Positions 34,173 through 46,728 of a stretch of DNA of 64,000 bases are shown here, one piece after another. Each line of letters starts with the position of its first letter. Position 1 is the stretch's first letter. Source of the DNA: Distichodus sexfasciatus (Eukaryota > Chordata > Actinopteri > Characiformes > Distichodontidae). A program made the translations under genes and the position numbers. Under the pieces are notes generated by a model that saw only the letters and a list, made by a program, of their open reading frames with translations, did not search any database and was not told the DNA's origin. The DNA lies in NCBI GenBank assembly GCA_032718565.1, contig JAVGVS010000476.1:1-64000 (forward strand), given 5' to 3'.

Positions 34173-37100
34173 CTGCAGATAGAAGAAAGATTACTGTAGA
34201 ATTTTATTGCAATGCACCTGATTGCATGCACTGAATACTGTGAACTTACATTTTCTCAGTCCAGGTTTGATGTAGTTTTCTCCACCATGTTCCAACCTAC
34301 CAAAGAAACACAAATACAGAATTGAAAATGTACAAGGTTAGATCCAAAACCCTTTCTCATGCAGTGATAATCAATGAGAAATCTAGACACCAAAATTTAG
34401 TAAACACATCTCTACAAACCTGAGTGTGTGCAACCTGCAGTGTGGGTCCTCCACTCTAGCAGAAAGCAACTTTACTCCTAAATCTCCATGGTGATTGTAA
34501 GTCAGATCCAGTTCATTCAGATGTGAGGGGTTTGAAATCAGAGCTGAAGCTAGAAAAGAACAGCCTTCCTCTGTTACTAAACAACCAGACAACCTGCAAA
34601 GAAAATAAATAAGAGGCATACAGATAAAGTGAGTGTTTTCTGTGTAACGTATTTTCAATTATTATATATGTAACAAATCTAACTCAGGGGGGAACTATCT
34701 GTTTGTTAATTTATTTTCAGAAATAATCAGCAGCAATCTCACCCAAGCATCTCAAGTTTGCAGTTCAAACTCATCAGTCCATCTGAGAGCAGTTTCACTC
34801 CTGAATCCTGCAGGTCATTGTTGCTGAGGTCCAACTTTCTAAGGTGGGAGGCTGCTGATTTTATAACCATTCCCAGAATTTCACAAGCCTTTTCTTGCAG
34901 ATTACACATGTTCAATCTACAAAAGCAAAGTAGATAAACCAGGGGCATAGCCCATATACACAAACAACAAAACATCTGTAAAAGTCCAAAAATACCATAA
35001 TTAAGTAAAATAATGTATGACCAGCAGGTAAATTCTCACCTAAGTATCTCTACTTTACAGTGTGAACTCATTAGTCCGTCAGAAAGCAGATTCACTCCTG
35101 AATCCTGCAAGTCATTGTTACTAAGGTCCAGTTCTTTCAGGGAGCAGTTTTCTGATTGCAGAACTGATGTGAGGGATTTCAGTGACTCAAATTTGAGTTT
35201 GCATCCTGAAAGTCTGCAAAGTGGAATTAAAATAATAAGAGCTATAAATAGATTTTTTTAAATCATAATTTATTTCAGCTGTTCACAGTCCACAAGTCAA
35301 CAGTATGCTCCCATATTCTAAGAAAGCCAATTGACTGCTTATCCTTTGAACTATAAATTAAAATTTATTAACATTAACTGCTTTTTACAACATTAGATTC
35401 CTTACCTGAGTATCTCCAATTTACACTGAGAACTCTTCAGACCATTGGTAAACAGCTTCAGTTCTGAATCCTGTAAATTCACCAAGTTACTCAGGTCCAG
35501 GTCTTTTAGGAAGGAGTTTGCTGTCTGCAGAACTGATGTTAGTATTTCAAAGGATCTCCGGTTGAGCTTACAACCAGCTAGTCTGTAGGAAATAAGAACA
35601 CAGTAGTACTATTATATTTAAAAGCACAGTACTGTGCAAAAGTTTTAGGCAGTTGTGAAAAAATGCTGTAAACAAAGAATGCTTTCAAAAATGGAAGTGT
35701 TAATCATTTATTTTTATCAATCAACAAAATGCAGTAAATGAACAAAAGAGAAATCTAAATCAAATCAATGTTTGGTGTGACCACCCTGATCATTAGCACC
35801 TGTTTGGTATAATTGGTTGATCATACACCTGACTATAATCCTACAAAATCCCTGACTTTGTGCAAGTGTACCTATAAGAATTGATGCTGGTTTGAAGGCA
35901 AAAGGTAGTAACACCAAATATTGATTTGATTTAGATTTTTCTTTTGTTCGCTCACTTTGCATTTTGTAAATTGATAAAAAATAAACAATCATTATTTATA
36001 TTTCTGAAAGCATTCTTTGTTTACAGCATTTTTTCACACCTGCCTAAAACATTTGCACAGTACTGTATATGGTTAGAATATATAATGTTTTTTTCCACTG
36101 AAAATCATTTATGCACTTACATAACTTTCCCACATTTGCCTGCACCTGATATCAACCTTCTAAAACCTTCTGAATTTGTGTTGAATTTCCAGACATCCAG
36201 TACATTCAGCACCTTATCTGCCTTCTGCATCATGTAGGCTATTGCTGAGCAGTGTCCTGGAGAGAGATACTTTTTGGGGGGTTTCTCTGATTTTAAATAT
36301 CTCTGAATCCACTTTGTCAGAGTGTGGTCCCCCATTTCAGTCAAACAAAGGAACAAATTGAGGGATCTCTCGGTTGTCAGACGTTCACTGCACATATAGT
36401 TATTTATATACTGGATTGTTTCCTTGGTGCTCTTAGAACAGCTGTGAATGTTTGTTAGGAGTCCTTGTAGCGGTATCTGATTGGTCTTTAAAGACAGGTT
36501 TAGCAGGAAACGAAGGAAAATGTCCAGGTGTCCACTCTCACTTTCTAAGTCCCTATCCACTGCTTCCTTGAGGAACCTGTGCAATGTAACATTCTTAGAC
36601 CAGCCTATATACATTGGTTTAAAATCATCCAGTGCATCCATGTTCTTGCTCAGAACGCAGTGAATTGCATAGACAGCAGCCAGGAACTCCTGAAAGCTTG
36701 GATGCACAAAGCTGTAGACCTTTCTCTGGTTCAGCAAAGATTCCTCCTTAAAGAAACCAGAATATGCAGAAACCTCAACAGTATCAATTTCGCATTTTCT
36801 TAAGTCCTCGTCATAGAACAAAGCATTGCCCTTCATCAGCAGTTTGAAAGCCAGTTCAGCAAGTTTCAGGATCTTGGCACTGATGACTTCTTTTGACTCA
36901 CTCTCAGTGTTGCTCTTACACATTTGCTGTATAACGTCCATTTGAATAAGCAGTAGGTTTGTGTACATTTCAGTCAGAGACATGGGAATCCTACATTTGT
37001 TTTGGTCAAGCATTTCTTGAAGCACAGTGGCTGAGATCTGGCAAAATCCTGGTATGTAGCACATTTTATTAAGAGTTGTTGACTGATTTATGCAGGAGAC

Positions 37101-38020
37101 AATATTGTTTATTTGTTCATCACAAATTCTCTTCCTGAAGAACTCATACTTCTGTGAGTCATTAAATCCCTGAATTTCTGTTACACGCTGGACGTATTCT
37201 GAGGGGATCTTTTTAGCTGCTGCAGGTCGTGAGGTTACCCAGACGAGAGCATTGGGAAGGAGTTTTCCTTTGATCAAGTTTGCCAAAAGCTCATCCAATT
37301 TTGATTCTTTAGTCGTATCCGACAGATCATTACAGTCAAAATTCAGCTTAAAATTGCATTCATCTAGGCCATCAAAGATGAACACAAGTTTTGAATTATT
37401 CAAGATTTCTTTCATAACTGATCGAAGAGTCGGACAAAAATGTATCAAAAGGTCTTGCAGGCTGAACGTGTCGTCTTTTATCAAGTTGAGATCCCGGAAT
37501 GGAAGCTGAAAAATCAAGTCTGTGTCACAATCTGCAGATCCTTTTGCCCAGTTCAGAACAAATTTCTGTACTAAGACAGTTTTTCCAATTCCAGCAATGC
37601 CTTTTGTCAGGACAGTCCTGATTTTTCTGTCTCCAGAAGAGTCACACACGGACCTCGATGTAAAGATATTGTTGTAGCTGCATACACCATAGCGAGGATA
37701 CTGATTGCAAACTTCTGTGCACCAAATCTCATGCTCGTCATCAGCCTGTTTACTCTCTCCCTCAGTAATGTAACGATCAATGTAATTTTTTTCAAGATGA
37801 GTTTTCCTTTCATTTCGCATCCCCTCAGAAATCCATGCATTTCTCTCATGCATGGTCCTTTTATATTCCTTCAGAACATCCTGTACTGCATCTGTTTGTA
37901 GAAAAGGAAATTATCACTACTGCCATTCTCTAGGATATGCACTGAATATGGAAAATATGAAAGGAGAAAAGCTGATATACCATCACTGACTCTTGTCCTA
38001 AGTTGATTCTGATCCATCAT
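33649..38020 (-). CDS. Gene D: FISNA-NACHT-LRR-PRY/SPRY NLR
   Basis: Minus-strand exons: 38020-37981, 37891-36121, 35582-35406, 35213-35040, 34916-34743, 34593-34420, 34296-34250, 34172-33649. The phases (1,2,2,2,2,2,1) join to 3081 nt, or 1026 residues, with no stop. A very short first coding exon (MMDQNQLRTRVSD, 40 nt) sits right after a TTAG acceptor, and a possible 5' untranslated exon ends at a GTAAGT donor near 38169. Then FISNA-NACHT, four LRR exons, linker and PRY-SPRY. Walker A is GIAGIGKT and Walker B LVFIFDGLDEC. It should be a functional cytosolic NLR. It is divergent from gene E; the two 5' ends are about 2 kb apart. Confidence 0.84.
34420..35582 (-). CDS. Gene D four LRR exons
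   Basis: 35582-35406 (177 nt, one extra codon in DLSNLVNLQDS), 35213-35040, 34916-34743 and 34593-34420 (174 nt each), all phase 2-2. The last is the pre-SPRY type LSGCLVTEEGCSFLASAL. All are open. Confidence 0.88.
35627..36065. mobile_element. Tc1-type nonautonomous element
   Basis: The ends CAGTACTGTGCAAAAGTTTT and the inverted AAACATTTGCACAGTACTG are followed by TA at 36066-36067; the left TA has mutated. It is a short internal-deletion product lying in the intron between the NACHT exon and the first LRR exon of gene D. Confidence 0.75.
36121..37891 (-). CDS. Gene D FISNA-NACHT-HD exon
   Basis: A 1771-nt exon. It begins DAVQDVLKEYKRTMHERNAW (FISNA) and continues with RTVLTKGIAGIGKTVLVQKF, LPFRDLNLIKDDTFSLQD, LVFIFDGLDEC, VWVTSRPAAAKKIPSEYVQR, VYSFVHPSFQEFLAAVYAI and ends GAGKCGKVM at phase 2. 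Nucleotide-binding motifs are intact. Confidence 0.92.
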
Positions 38021-39992
38021 CTAAGGAATGCCCAGCAACACCACCTAATCTCACCATAACAAGAGAAATAAAGTTTAACGTTCAAATAAACCCTGGAAAT
38101 GCAGCCCTTACGTACAGTTTATATTTCATTTCTTTTTTTGTTCTAACAGCACAGAGTTAAAAACTTACCAGTAGAAACTAAAAGAAGCACACTTCAGCGT
38201 CTTTCTGTCCTTCTAGAACAGACAGTTACTAGGTTACCACATTGTGGTAGAATTTGTGGGTTGAGCTTCCCAAAAGCTTTCAGATCATTTAGGTCTAGCC
38301 AAAGCTCCCCATGCTTGACACATTTTACATTATACAGAACTTATCACATTTATCACATCCTCTTATCAAGAACAGTTTACATTTGATAATTACAGGAATT
38401 CCTGGAGCAATTTAAGGGTCTAATGGATTAGAAGTCTTGCTCAGGGGCTCAATGTGTTTGAGAGGATAGAGGCCAGACTCCCATTCCTAAACTCTTAGGT
38501 TCATAAACAAATATCATACCTCTAAACTTGATCACTTTGGTCCTGTTTGTGATGTTGGATGATGTTTGTGATGGTCAGTAGAACGGCTTTAGGATGATAA
38601 TAGTCCCAGTTGCACATGCTGCTTTCATGAGTCATGCGTGAGCAGTAGGCACATCACACAACCTTCTCTGTTCTGTAGAAAAATGAGGGGCCTCATTCCA
38701 GGAAGTGATCAGGCCAATGTTCTCAGGTTACATTCCCATAAGCATTACATGGGTGCAGAATTTCCAGAAAACAGCACCGGTTTTGGAAAACCTGCCCCTA
38801 AATTTATTGCACACAGACACAGACTATTAAGTTTATCCTCCAGTGCAAGCTAGGCTGATCCTTGGAGTGCGGCTTCTTCAGACGACATTGTAAGACAGCA
38901 GTGGACATTAGCTACTCCAGTTGCTCTATCTGTTTAGATGCTGATGTTGCCAATGCGCCTCAGAAAACCTACACAAAGCAATACTTGTTTACATACTGCC
39001 CTGTACTGTATTTATTCTGTTGCTTGTTTGCACCTTTCGTCCTGTTGAATGTAATGTTCAGTGTAACTATATGTTGCACCGGGGCCATGGGCAAACGCTG
39101 TCTCATCACACTTTGTACATGTATAAAGCAACTGATGGCAATAAAGAACCTTGAACCTTTATCATTTGTGTTACGTTTGTGTTTTCCTGTCTCTGAAAAT
39201 ATAGTCTGTTACAAAAAAAACAGCAGCAGATAGAATACCAATATTGATAATGATTGGAAACAAAACAATACAGGGAGTTGTCCAGAGATCAACTGACTTA
39301 CAAGGTCCAAGCATTGATTAATTCATTGATTATTTGAATTGCTTAATAATCTCAATTGGGGGCCAAGCTGTAGAGCATGTTTTTTGGACTGTGTGAGGAA
39401 ACCAGAGCACCCAGGGAAAACCCACACAAACTCCACACAGAAAGGCACCATGACCCAGGGATTGAAGAAAGGACCTTGTTTCTGCGAGACAACAGCGCCA
39501 ACCATCTTGCCACTGTACCACCCCAAGGTCCAAGCGTTTCACTTTAAACCAGAAAAACATGCAGAATCCTGTTAACTCTGATGTTCATCATGATTTTTGT
39601 TCTCAACACTACTGCCATTCTCAGCACACATCCTGTTGCATACTTCTGTCCAAATTCTAGGGTTACGGGGAACTTTTTTTAATCAACTTCTTAAACCACT
39701 TTTGTCAATACCACTTTTATCTGTTGTAGTCCTGGTGCAAGTCTTCTAAAACACTCCTGACCCTCAAACTGACCCTAAATTACATTCTCCAGCACACCTC
39801 TATGAATTCCGACAGACACTACCAGTTACATAAATTTTCACTTTAGCCATGTCAGCTTCTCAGTGAGGGGAAATGAGGCTTGACTTATTTGATCTGGGGT
39901 GCTTGTGGTCATGTGCATTACAGGAAGGCACGCCCAGAACCTCAAAGCCTTATAAAAGCTCCAATGTGTTCAGAGGAATGGTTACATTCTGA
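38021..39992. promoter_or_regulatory. Head-to-head promoter region of genes D and E
   Basis: About 2 kb separates the first coding exons of two divergent NLR genes. On the E side a TATA-like TTATAAAAG at about 39950-39958 lies some 35-40 bases before the proposed start. On the D side a possible noncoding exon ends near 38169. A diverged family 1 SINE-like copy lies at about 38330-38510. A block at about 39350-39530 (AAACCCACACAAACTCCACA) resembles the repeat at 54130-54400. Confidence 0.5.
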
Positions 39993-42900
39993 ATGAAAAA
40001 TAGGCATTTCAGAGGACAAGGAAATTCGCTCGGTAGGTTCAATATTTTTCATCTTCTCATGTCTTTACATAATAGCAGACAGGAACGAAATGCATAGATT
40101 GATGCACTGTTATGCACTCAGTACTCAGTACAGTATAGTAGCTGCTACAATGTAATAAAGGGGGGGGGGGGGGGGGGGTGTAATAAAGTATTCTTTTAAA
40201 TAATGATGCATAATAATTGGAATCCCTCAAAAAAAATTCTAAACCAAACTGACAGAGGTGGGCAAAGTAGCTAACTTCATTACTTAAGTGAAAGTACAGA
40301 TACCACTAGTCAAATGTTACTCCAGTACAAGTGAAAGTCGCACAGTCAAATTTTTACTGAAGTTAAAGTACTGAAGTACTTGTTTTAAAAAATACTTAAG
40401 TATTAAAAGTACATCTTCTTTCATGCATGTTGCATAATTACCACAACACCTATAACACCTAATGCCTCTGACTAACTTGTAGAAGATGTAGAATAAGGAA
40501 CTGGTAGAATGTTACAGAATGAAACACAACCCTAACTGATAAAGAAAACCAGTCATTAGTTTATTTTATAAATTAATTGTAATATACACACCCCCACAAA
40601 ACAGCGCGGTAGTGTTCTGACCCAGGTGTGTACATATATATGTGTATGGTAATCAGGAGGACAGTGCAATAGCTGTAAATGCAGCTCACAACATAAAATC
40701 AACATTTCAACGTGCTTAAAACCCAGCTCTACACCTCTAGCTTCATGACTCTCCAACAGCAACAATGTTTTAATCAAGCCAAGAAAACCACAGGACTGTC
40801 TGAACTTGGTTTTATAGTTCCAGTCTACAGGTGTGATGTAACACTACTGGTTACTGATAGATTGTCACCTGCCAAACAACCAAACACCTAAGAAAAGGGG
40901 AAATAACATCCACTTTATCCACAGATTTGAAAGTAGCGAGTAACGAGAACCTTGATAGAAATGTAGTGAAGTAAAAAGTACAGTATTTGTCTTTAAAATG
41001 TAGTGAAGTGGAAGTCATAAGTTTCCAAATAAAATACTACTCAAGTGAAGTACAGATACAAAAAAACTCTACTTAAGTACAGTACTCAAGTAAATGTACT
41101 TAGTTACTGTCCATCTCTGCAAACTGATAACCACTTCTGTGATTCTTCTTGATGGCCCGCGACATATAACAACCCACTGCGCAGCAACTGAGGTTTTTTT
41201 TTTTTTGAGGCATCTTACATCCATATAATATGGGGCGAAAAGAGCAGGAGAGACGGAAGAGAAAGCAGGCAGCAGCGTCATTATTGCAGAATATCGAACG
41301 TGTTCAAAAAGACTGGCAAACAGAGTAAGGCTGTTATACCTCAAGATCTGATAGCTAACGTTAGCTACGTGGTAATAATCGTCAACCCCACAGTACGCAT
41401 ACAAGCAAAATAAATGTGGGTGGGTCCTCCCCCCAAAAAATTACTGGAGTATATGCCATTTTCTGTAGTATGGGGCATTTTATTGCCTCTATCCAGTAAC
41501 CTGACAACACTACAAAAGACGGTTATTATAACGAGTTTCTAGGGGCGTAAGCAGTAAAGCGAATAGCCAGTGTTTTTTGACGCAAACGACCCGAGTTCGC
41601 GTCCGCCTGTTGCCGAAATCAGTCTTTTGCTTTTTCACATCTCATTTTGACATTGTAGTAAATGTTTTTTAGTGCATCAAAAGTGTGCAAATTATGATAC
41701 GAGCAGACAGATTAAGATATCCAGCACAAATTATTGCAAAAAAAGTCACCAAAGTGCAGTATTTAAATCTAATAATGAAATACAAAATAAGTATGAAAAT
41801 ACAAAAGGTCCACTTAAAAAAAAAAAGAACCCCCCCTTGCACTAGGCAGGCTACGGCCTGGAGTAACAATCCAATAAGCATTGTTTTAAACCTAAACTGT
41901 TATATAATTATTTTGGGTTCCTATTAGACACTTTTCCTCAGCACCACAAACATCCCCTGTGATGGAAGGGAGTGGAGACCTGCAAGACAATGTCCTGTGT
42001 AAAGTCTTAGAGAAGCACAAAAACACCATGAAGAAAAAATATTACGACTTGTTTGAGGATATCAAAATGAAGGTCAGTAAAACCCAGCTAAACAAAGTTT
42101 ACACACCACTCTACATGATAGAGACAAAGATCAACTGGGCAAAACGAGAGCATGAGCTTTTACAGATGGAGATAAACCCCAGAGAACCACTGTTACAGGA
42201 CATTCCAATAGTTTGTAATGACATTTTTAAATCTGCACTCAAACCGGGAGCAGACGGACAAGCCAAAGAGGAAAAACCCAAAACTGTTCTGACAAAAGGC
42301 GTTGCTGGAATTGGAAAAACTGTCTCAGTGCAGAAGTTCATTCTGGACTGGGCTGAGGGGAGAGCTAATCAAGATGTAGATTTCATGTTTGTGCTTCCAT
42401 TCAGGGAGCTAAACTTGATTAAAGATGAGCCGTGCAGTCTTCATAAACTTTTGTGCACCTTTCATCCTGAGCTCAAAGATCTGGAGGTAAAGATTTATGA
42501 CCAGTGCAATGTTTTGTTCATTTTTGATGGTCTTGATGAGAGCAGAATTCCACAGAACTTCACATGGCATGAGAAAGTATCTGACATAACAGAAACGTCA
42601 TTGGTACGTGTGTTGTTGACAAACCTCATCGAAGGTGAACTGCTTCCATCTGCTCGTATCTGGATAACGTCCCGACCGGAAGCAGCCAATCAGGTCCCCA
42701 TTGAATTCATCAACCGTTTTACTGAAATTCATGGATTTAGTGATGCACAGAAGGAGGAGTACTTCATGAAGGCAATCAGTGACCAAGACCAAGCCAAGAA
42801 GATCGTCTCGCACCTTAAGACAGCAAGGAGATTCTACAACTTATGTCAAATTCCAGCTTTCTGTTGCATTTCTGCTTCTGTGCTACAGAACATCATGAAA

Positions 42901-45900
42901 GATGATCATATGGATGTTCCCGAAACTCTGACTGAAATGTACACGCATTATCTGCTCGCAGGTATAATTGATGGGAATTTCAAAAACAGTGATGGTAATC
43001 CAAAGAAACTTAAAATATCTACCAGAGAGATGATTCAGAAGCTAGCTAAACTGGCTTTCAAACAGTTGATGAAGGGCAAGGTGATGTTGTATGAAGAGGA
43101 CCTGAAAGAGTGTGGTATTGTCAGTGAGATCTCATTGTTCTCTGAGATTTTCACTGAGATTTTTAATGAAGAATCTGTGCTGTTCCAGAAGAAGGTCTAC
43201 AGCTTTGTGCATCTGAGCATTCAGGAATTCCTGGCTGCTGTCTATGTGTTTCAGTGCTGTGTGAGTAATAACCCAAAGGCATTAAACATATTCTTGCGTG
43301 ATGATTACGATTCCGGTGACAGCGAGTGCAGTGAGGAGAGTGACTGTGAAGAAAATGAGAACTTGGAGGACACTGAGAATCCGGATAATGATGAGAACTC
43401 TGAGGGTGAGAACTCTGATGACAAAGAGATCGCTGAAGAAATGAAGGGCTTTGATGAGGATGAGAGTTCTGAAGATAGAGAGAAAGAGACAAAGCACAAA
43501 AGTCCAGTAGTAATGTTGCTAAAGGAAGCAGTTAACAGAGTGTTAAAACACACTGGACACCTGGACCTTTTCCTCCGATTCCTGCTGGGCATCTCACTGG
43601 AGTCCAATCAGAGACTTTTACAACACCTCCTGGCACATAACATTGAGAACACAAAGGAAATCACAGAATTCATCAAGACACGAATAGTACAAGGTATAAA
43701 TAAAGATTGCATCGCGTGTATAGGTCAGGAGGATTATGACCTTTCATTTTTGAGAACAATCAGTCTGTTCCTCTGTCTGACTGAAATGAATGACCAGTCC
43801 TTCCGCAGAGAGATTCAGGAGTTTCTAAAATCAGGAAAGGCCTCAGAAGAGACACTGTCTACAACATATTGCACAGTAATGGCTTATGTGATTCTGACAT
43901 CAGAGGACATCACTGAAGAGCTGGATTGGAAGAAAATTGTTACATGGAAGGAGGGTTACAGGAGGTTGCTCCCAGCAGTGAAGAACTGCATAAAAGTTAG
44001 GTGTGTATTTAATGATTGTTTCCAAAATTATTTTTATTATTAATTGTATCATTCATTATAAGGTATTCTCTACAATGGTCAGATATCTAGGATAACATTT
44101 ATTTACACATTCAACATTAAATTGGCTACTACCTAATTACTTTTAATGATTAATATTTTTCTACACACCATAACTATAAACCTAGTGAACATCATTCCAC
44201 CACATTTGCTTTAATAGTCTTCCAATTTTACTTCTTTGCTTTACTTTGCAGCCTAGCCGGATGTCGTCTAAACACAACGTCCTGCCTAGTGCTCACATCA
44301 GCTCTACAGTCAACAAACTGCTTGCTAAGAGAACTGGACCTCAGTAAAAATAAGCTGCATGATTCAGGAGTGAAATTTCTCTCTAATGGACTGAAGAGTT
44401 CAAACTGTAAATTGCAAATACTCAGGTAATTTTTTATTTTTATTTTTATTTTTTAAAGCTGCCCACTGTTCCTTCACGGATGGATCAAATGCAGAGGTCA
44501 CATTTGGTTGTGGTGCACTGTGTGCTGTGCTGTGATGTGTTTACAAAGACAAATAATCACACACTTATAATCAGTTCATCAGTATTTTTAAAATCTTTGT
44601 AATACATATACTTGTGCATTTAATAATGGGATTCCTGACATTTTCATTCGTTCATTCAAAAATATCCCCTCTTTTAAGCCTTACGCAGCTGGTGTTCTAA
44701 AAGAGCCACATTATGTATTCAAAAAAATACTATGTTATCTTTAATTTCTTGTTTTAATTATTTTTGCAGATTAGTTTGGTGTAATCTCACCTCAGACTCT
44801 TGCGAAATGCTGGCAACAGTTCTACAAACTGAAAACTGTTCCCTGAGAGATTTGGACCTCAGTAACAATGATCTCCAGGATTCAGGACTCAAGCTGCTCT
44901 CGGATGGACTTGCGAGTCCACATTGTAAACTGGACACACTCCGGTGAGATTTCTGCTCAGTAAATTTGGAATAATAAATGTTGAGCAATAACAGTAGATG
45001 GCTTGGTTCTTCCCTAACCATGAATATTGTTTAAAAGGCTTACAGCTGAGCAGACAGAAATGGTCACATTCAAAATGATTTGGCCAATCATAAAACATCT
45101 GCATCTTATTGGCTTATCATACTTAGTGAAGTTAATTAAGTTTTTTTTTTTTTTAGTTCTTGTATGTTAAACTGCGGTTATAAGTATATGTTTAGTTCTG
45201 GTTTCTTAATGTTGTGAAGCACTTTGGTCAACTCTGGTTGTTAAAATGTGCTATATAAAGTTTGATTGATTGATTGAATAACTCTAAAATTCATTCATTC
45301 ATTGTTTTGCTGTAAGGCGACATCACTAACCAACACACCACAATGCCTAATTTCTCAAAAACTTTATTTCTTTTTAGGTTGTGTACATGTAATCTTGGAG
45401 AAAAGGCTTGTGAATATTTGGGATCCAGTTTGCAGCTATCAAATTCCTCTCTGAGAGAGCTGGACCTCAGTAACAATGACCTGCAGGATTCAGGAGTGAA
45501 GCTGCTCTCTGATGGACTGAGGAGTTCTCACTGTCATTTAAAGATACTCAGGTGATTTTTTTTTTTCTCAAAGAGTAGACCTTATATTATTCTTTCTTAA
45601 AGATGCAGTTCATGGTTAGTTCTAGTTGCTGTCATGCATTTATGAATACTTCTATTATAGGAACTCCATTAAAACGCCGTAAATTGCTATAATTTCCTTC
45701 TTTTCTGCAGATTGTCTGGTTGTATGATCACAGAGGAAGGCTGTTCTTCTCTGGCTTCAGCTTTGAGTTCAAACCCCTCACACCTGAAAGAATTGGATCT
45801 GACTTACAACCACCCAGGAGAGTCGGGAATTAATATGCTCTCTGCCAGACAATCAGATGCACACTACAGTCTACATACACTCAAGTATGTGTTTTTGAGT

Positions 45901-46728
45901 TTGTTGGTGTTTATAGAGGGCAGGACTTCAGCAACTCAAATACATCAAAATACTTGTGGTGTGGCATACCAAAAACCATTACCAAAAGTCTGAAGTTCAC
46001 TTTGGCTGTATAAAAAAGCTGCTGTGTGTCTTTGCTTCTATTACAGACTGAAACATGGAGGAATAATCAGGATCAAACCAGGTCCAAAAAAATGTAAGTT
46101 CACCATGCTAAGAATAGTTCAACCTAAACACCAATTTTTTCACTAATCTCTCTATTTCTGTACAGACGCCTGTAATCTCACCCTGGACCCAAACACTACA
46201 CACAATTTCCTCTCCATATCTGAAGAAAACAGAAAGGTAACAACTGTGTCGAAGTCTCAGTCGTATCTTGATCATCCAGACAGATTTGATGAGTGTTTGC
46301 AGGTCATGTGTATAGAGGCTATGTCTGGACGCTCCTATTGGGAGGCTGAATGGAGCGGATGTGCTACTGTTGTAGTGACCCATAGAGGAATTAGAAGAAA
46401 AGGAGACAGTCGTTATTGTGGGTTTGATCGAAATGCAAAGTCCTGGGGTTTGAGCTGTAGTAATAACATTTACACGGCATGCCATGATAATGCATTCACC
46501 TATGTACATGACCACCCTCCTAATAGCAACAGAGTGGGAGTGTTCATAGATGAGCAGGCAAATACTGTGTCCTTCTACAGGGTTTCCACGGACACAAACA
46601 CGTTGACCCTCTTATACACCTACCATTCCTCATTAACCGAGCCCCTTTATGCAGGGTTTGGGTTTGGCGGTTTTTTAGCAAATTCATGCCCTTCTGGATT
46701 CTCAGCATGTTTGTGTCAGATAGAATGA
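39993..46728 (+). CDS. Gene E: FISNA-NACHT-LRR-PRY/SPRY NLR with acidic insertion
   Basis: Proposed exons: 39993-40032, 41942-44000, 44252-44425, 44770-44943, 45378-45551, 45711-45884, 46047-46093, 46166-46728. They join to 3405 nt, or 1134 residues, without a stop. The first exon (MKNRHFRGQGNSL, 40 nt, ending phase 1 at CG before GTAGGT) is inferred from the TATA box, donor and phase and is the weakest part. Walker A is GVAGIGKT and Walker B VLFIFDGLDES. In the HD2 region at 43300-43500 there is an insertion of about 67 residues, roughly half Asp and Glu, missing from genes B-D. A hAT element sits in intron 1. It is a cytosolic NLR, probably functional. Confidence 0.8.
40158..40179. repeat. 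Poly-G tract
   Basis: About 20 consecutive G residues, flanked on both sides by TAATAAAG. It lies in intron 1 of gene E. The length is likely to be unreliable in sequencing. Confidence 0.8.
40253..41119. mobile_element. hAT-type nonautonomous element (867 bp) with 8-bp target duplication
   Basis: The ends CAGAGGTGGGCAAAGTA and, on the minus strand, CAGAGATGGACAGTAACTAA are flanked by exact CAAACTGA copies at 40245-40252 and 41120-41127. It carries no transposase. It lies within intron 1 of gene E. A truncated copy in the opposite orientation is at 715-1272. Confidence 0.92.
41942..44000 (+). CDS. Gene E FISNA-NACHT-HD exon
   Basis: The acceptor CACTTTTCCTCAG is followed by PQTSPVMEGSGDLQDNVLCK, then FISNA (VLEKHKNTMKKKYYDLFEDI), VLTKGVAGIGKTVSVQKF, LPFRELNLIKDEPCSLHK, LFIFDGLDES, IWITSRPEAANQVP and VYSFVHLSIQEFLAAVYVF, the acidic insertion, and NCIKVR before the donor GTGTGT at phase 2. 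At 2059 nt it is longer than the matching exons of B and D, mainly because of the acidic segment. Confidence 0.92.
44252..45884 (+). CDS. Gene E four LRR exons
   Basis: 44252-44425, 44770-44943, 45378-45551 and 45711-45884, each exactly 174 nt and phase 2-2. The last is the pre-SPRY type (LSGCMITEEGCSSLASAL). All are open. Confidence 0.9.
45170..45285 (+). repeat. LINE-type 3' tail
   Basis: GTTGTGAAGCACTTTGGTCA ... TGCTATATAAAG followed by a TTGA/TTGAT repeat is the common tail of fish L2/CR1-type LINEs. Only the terminal fragment is present, in an intron of gene E. Confidence 0.5.
46166..46728 (+). CDS. Gene E PRY-SPRY (B30.2) exon
   Basis: Starts YACNLTLDPNTTHNFLSISE, with DHPDRFDECLQVMC, GRSYWEAEWSG, GFDRNAKSWGLSC, VGVFIDEQANTVSFYRVS and TEPLYAGFGFGG. 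The usual YLDW reads FIDEQ here, and a short Gly/Ser-rich insert lies near the end. It is complete, with stop at 46726-46728. Confidence 0.9.
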
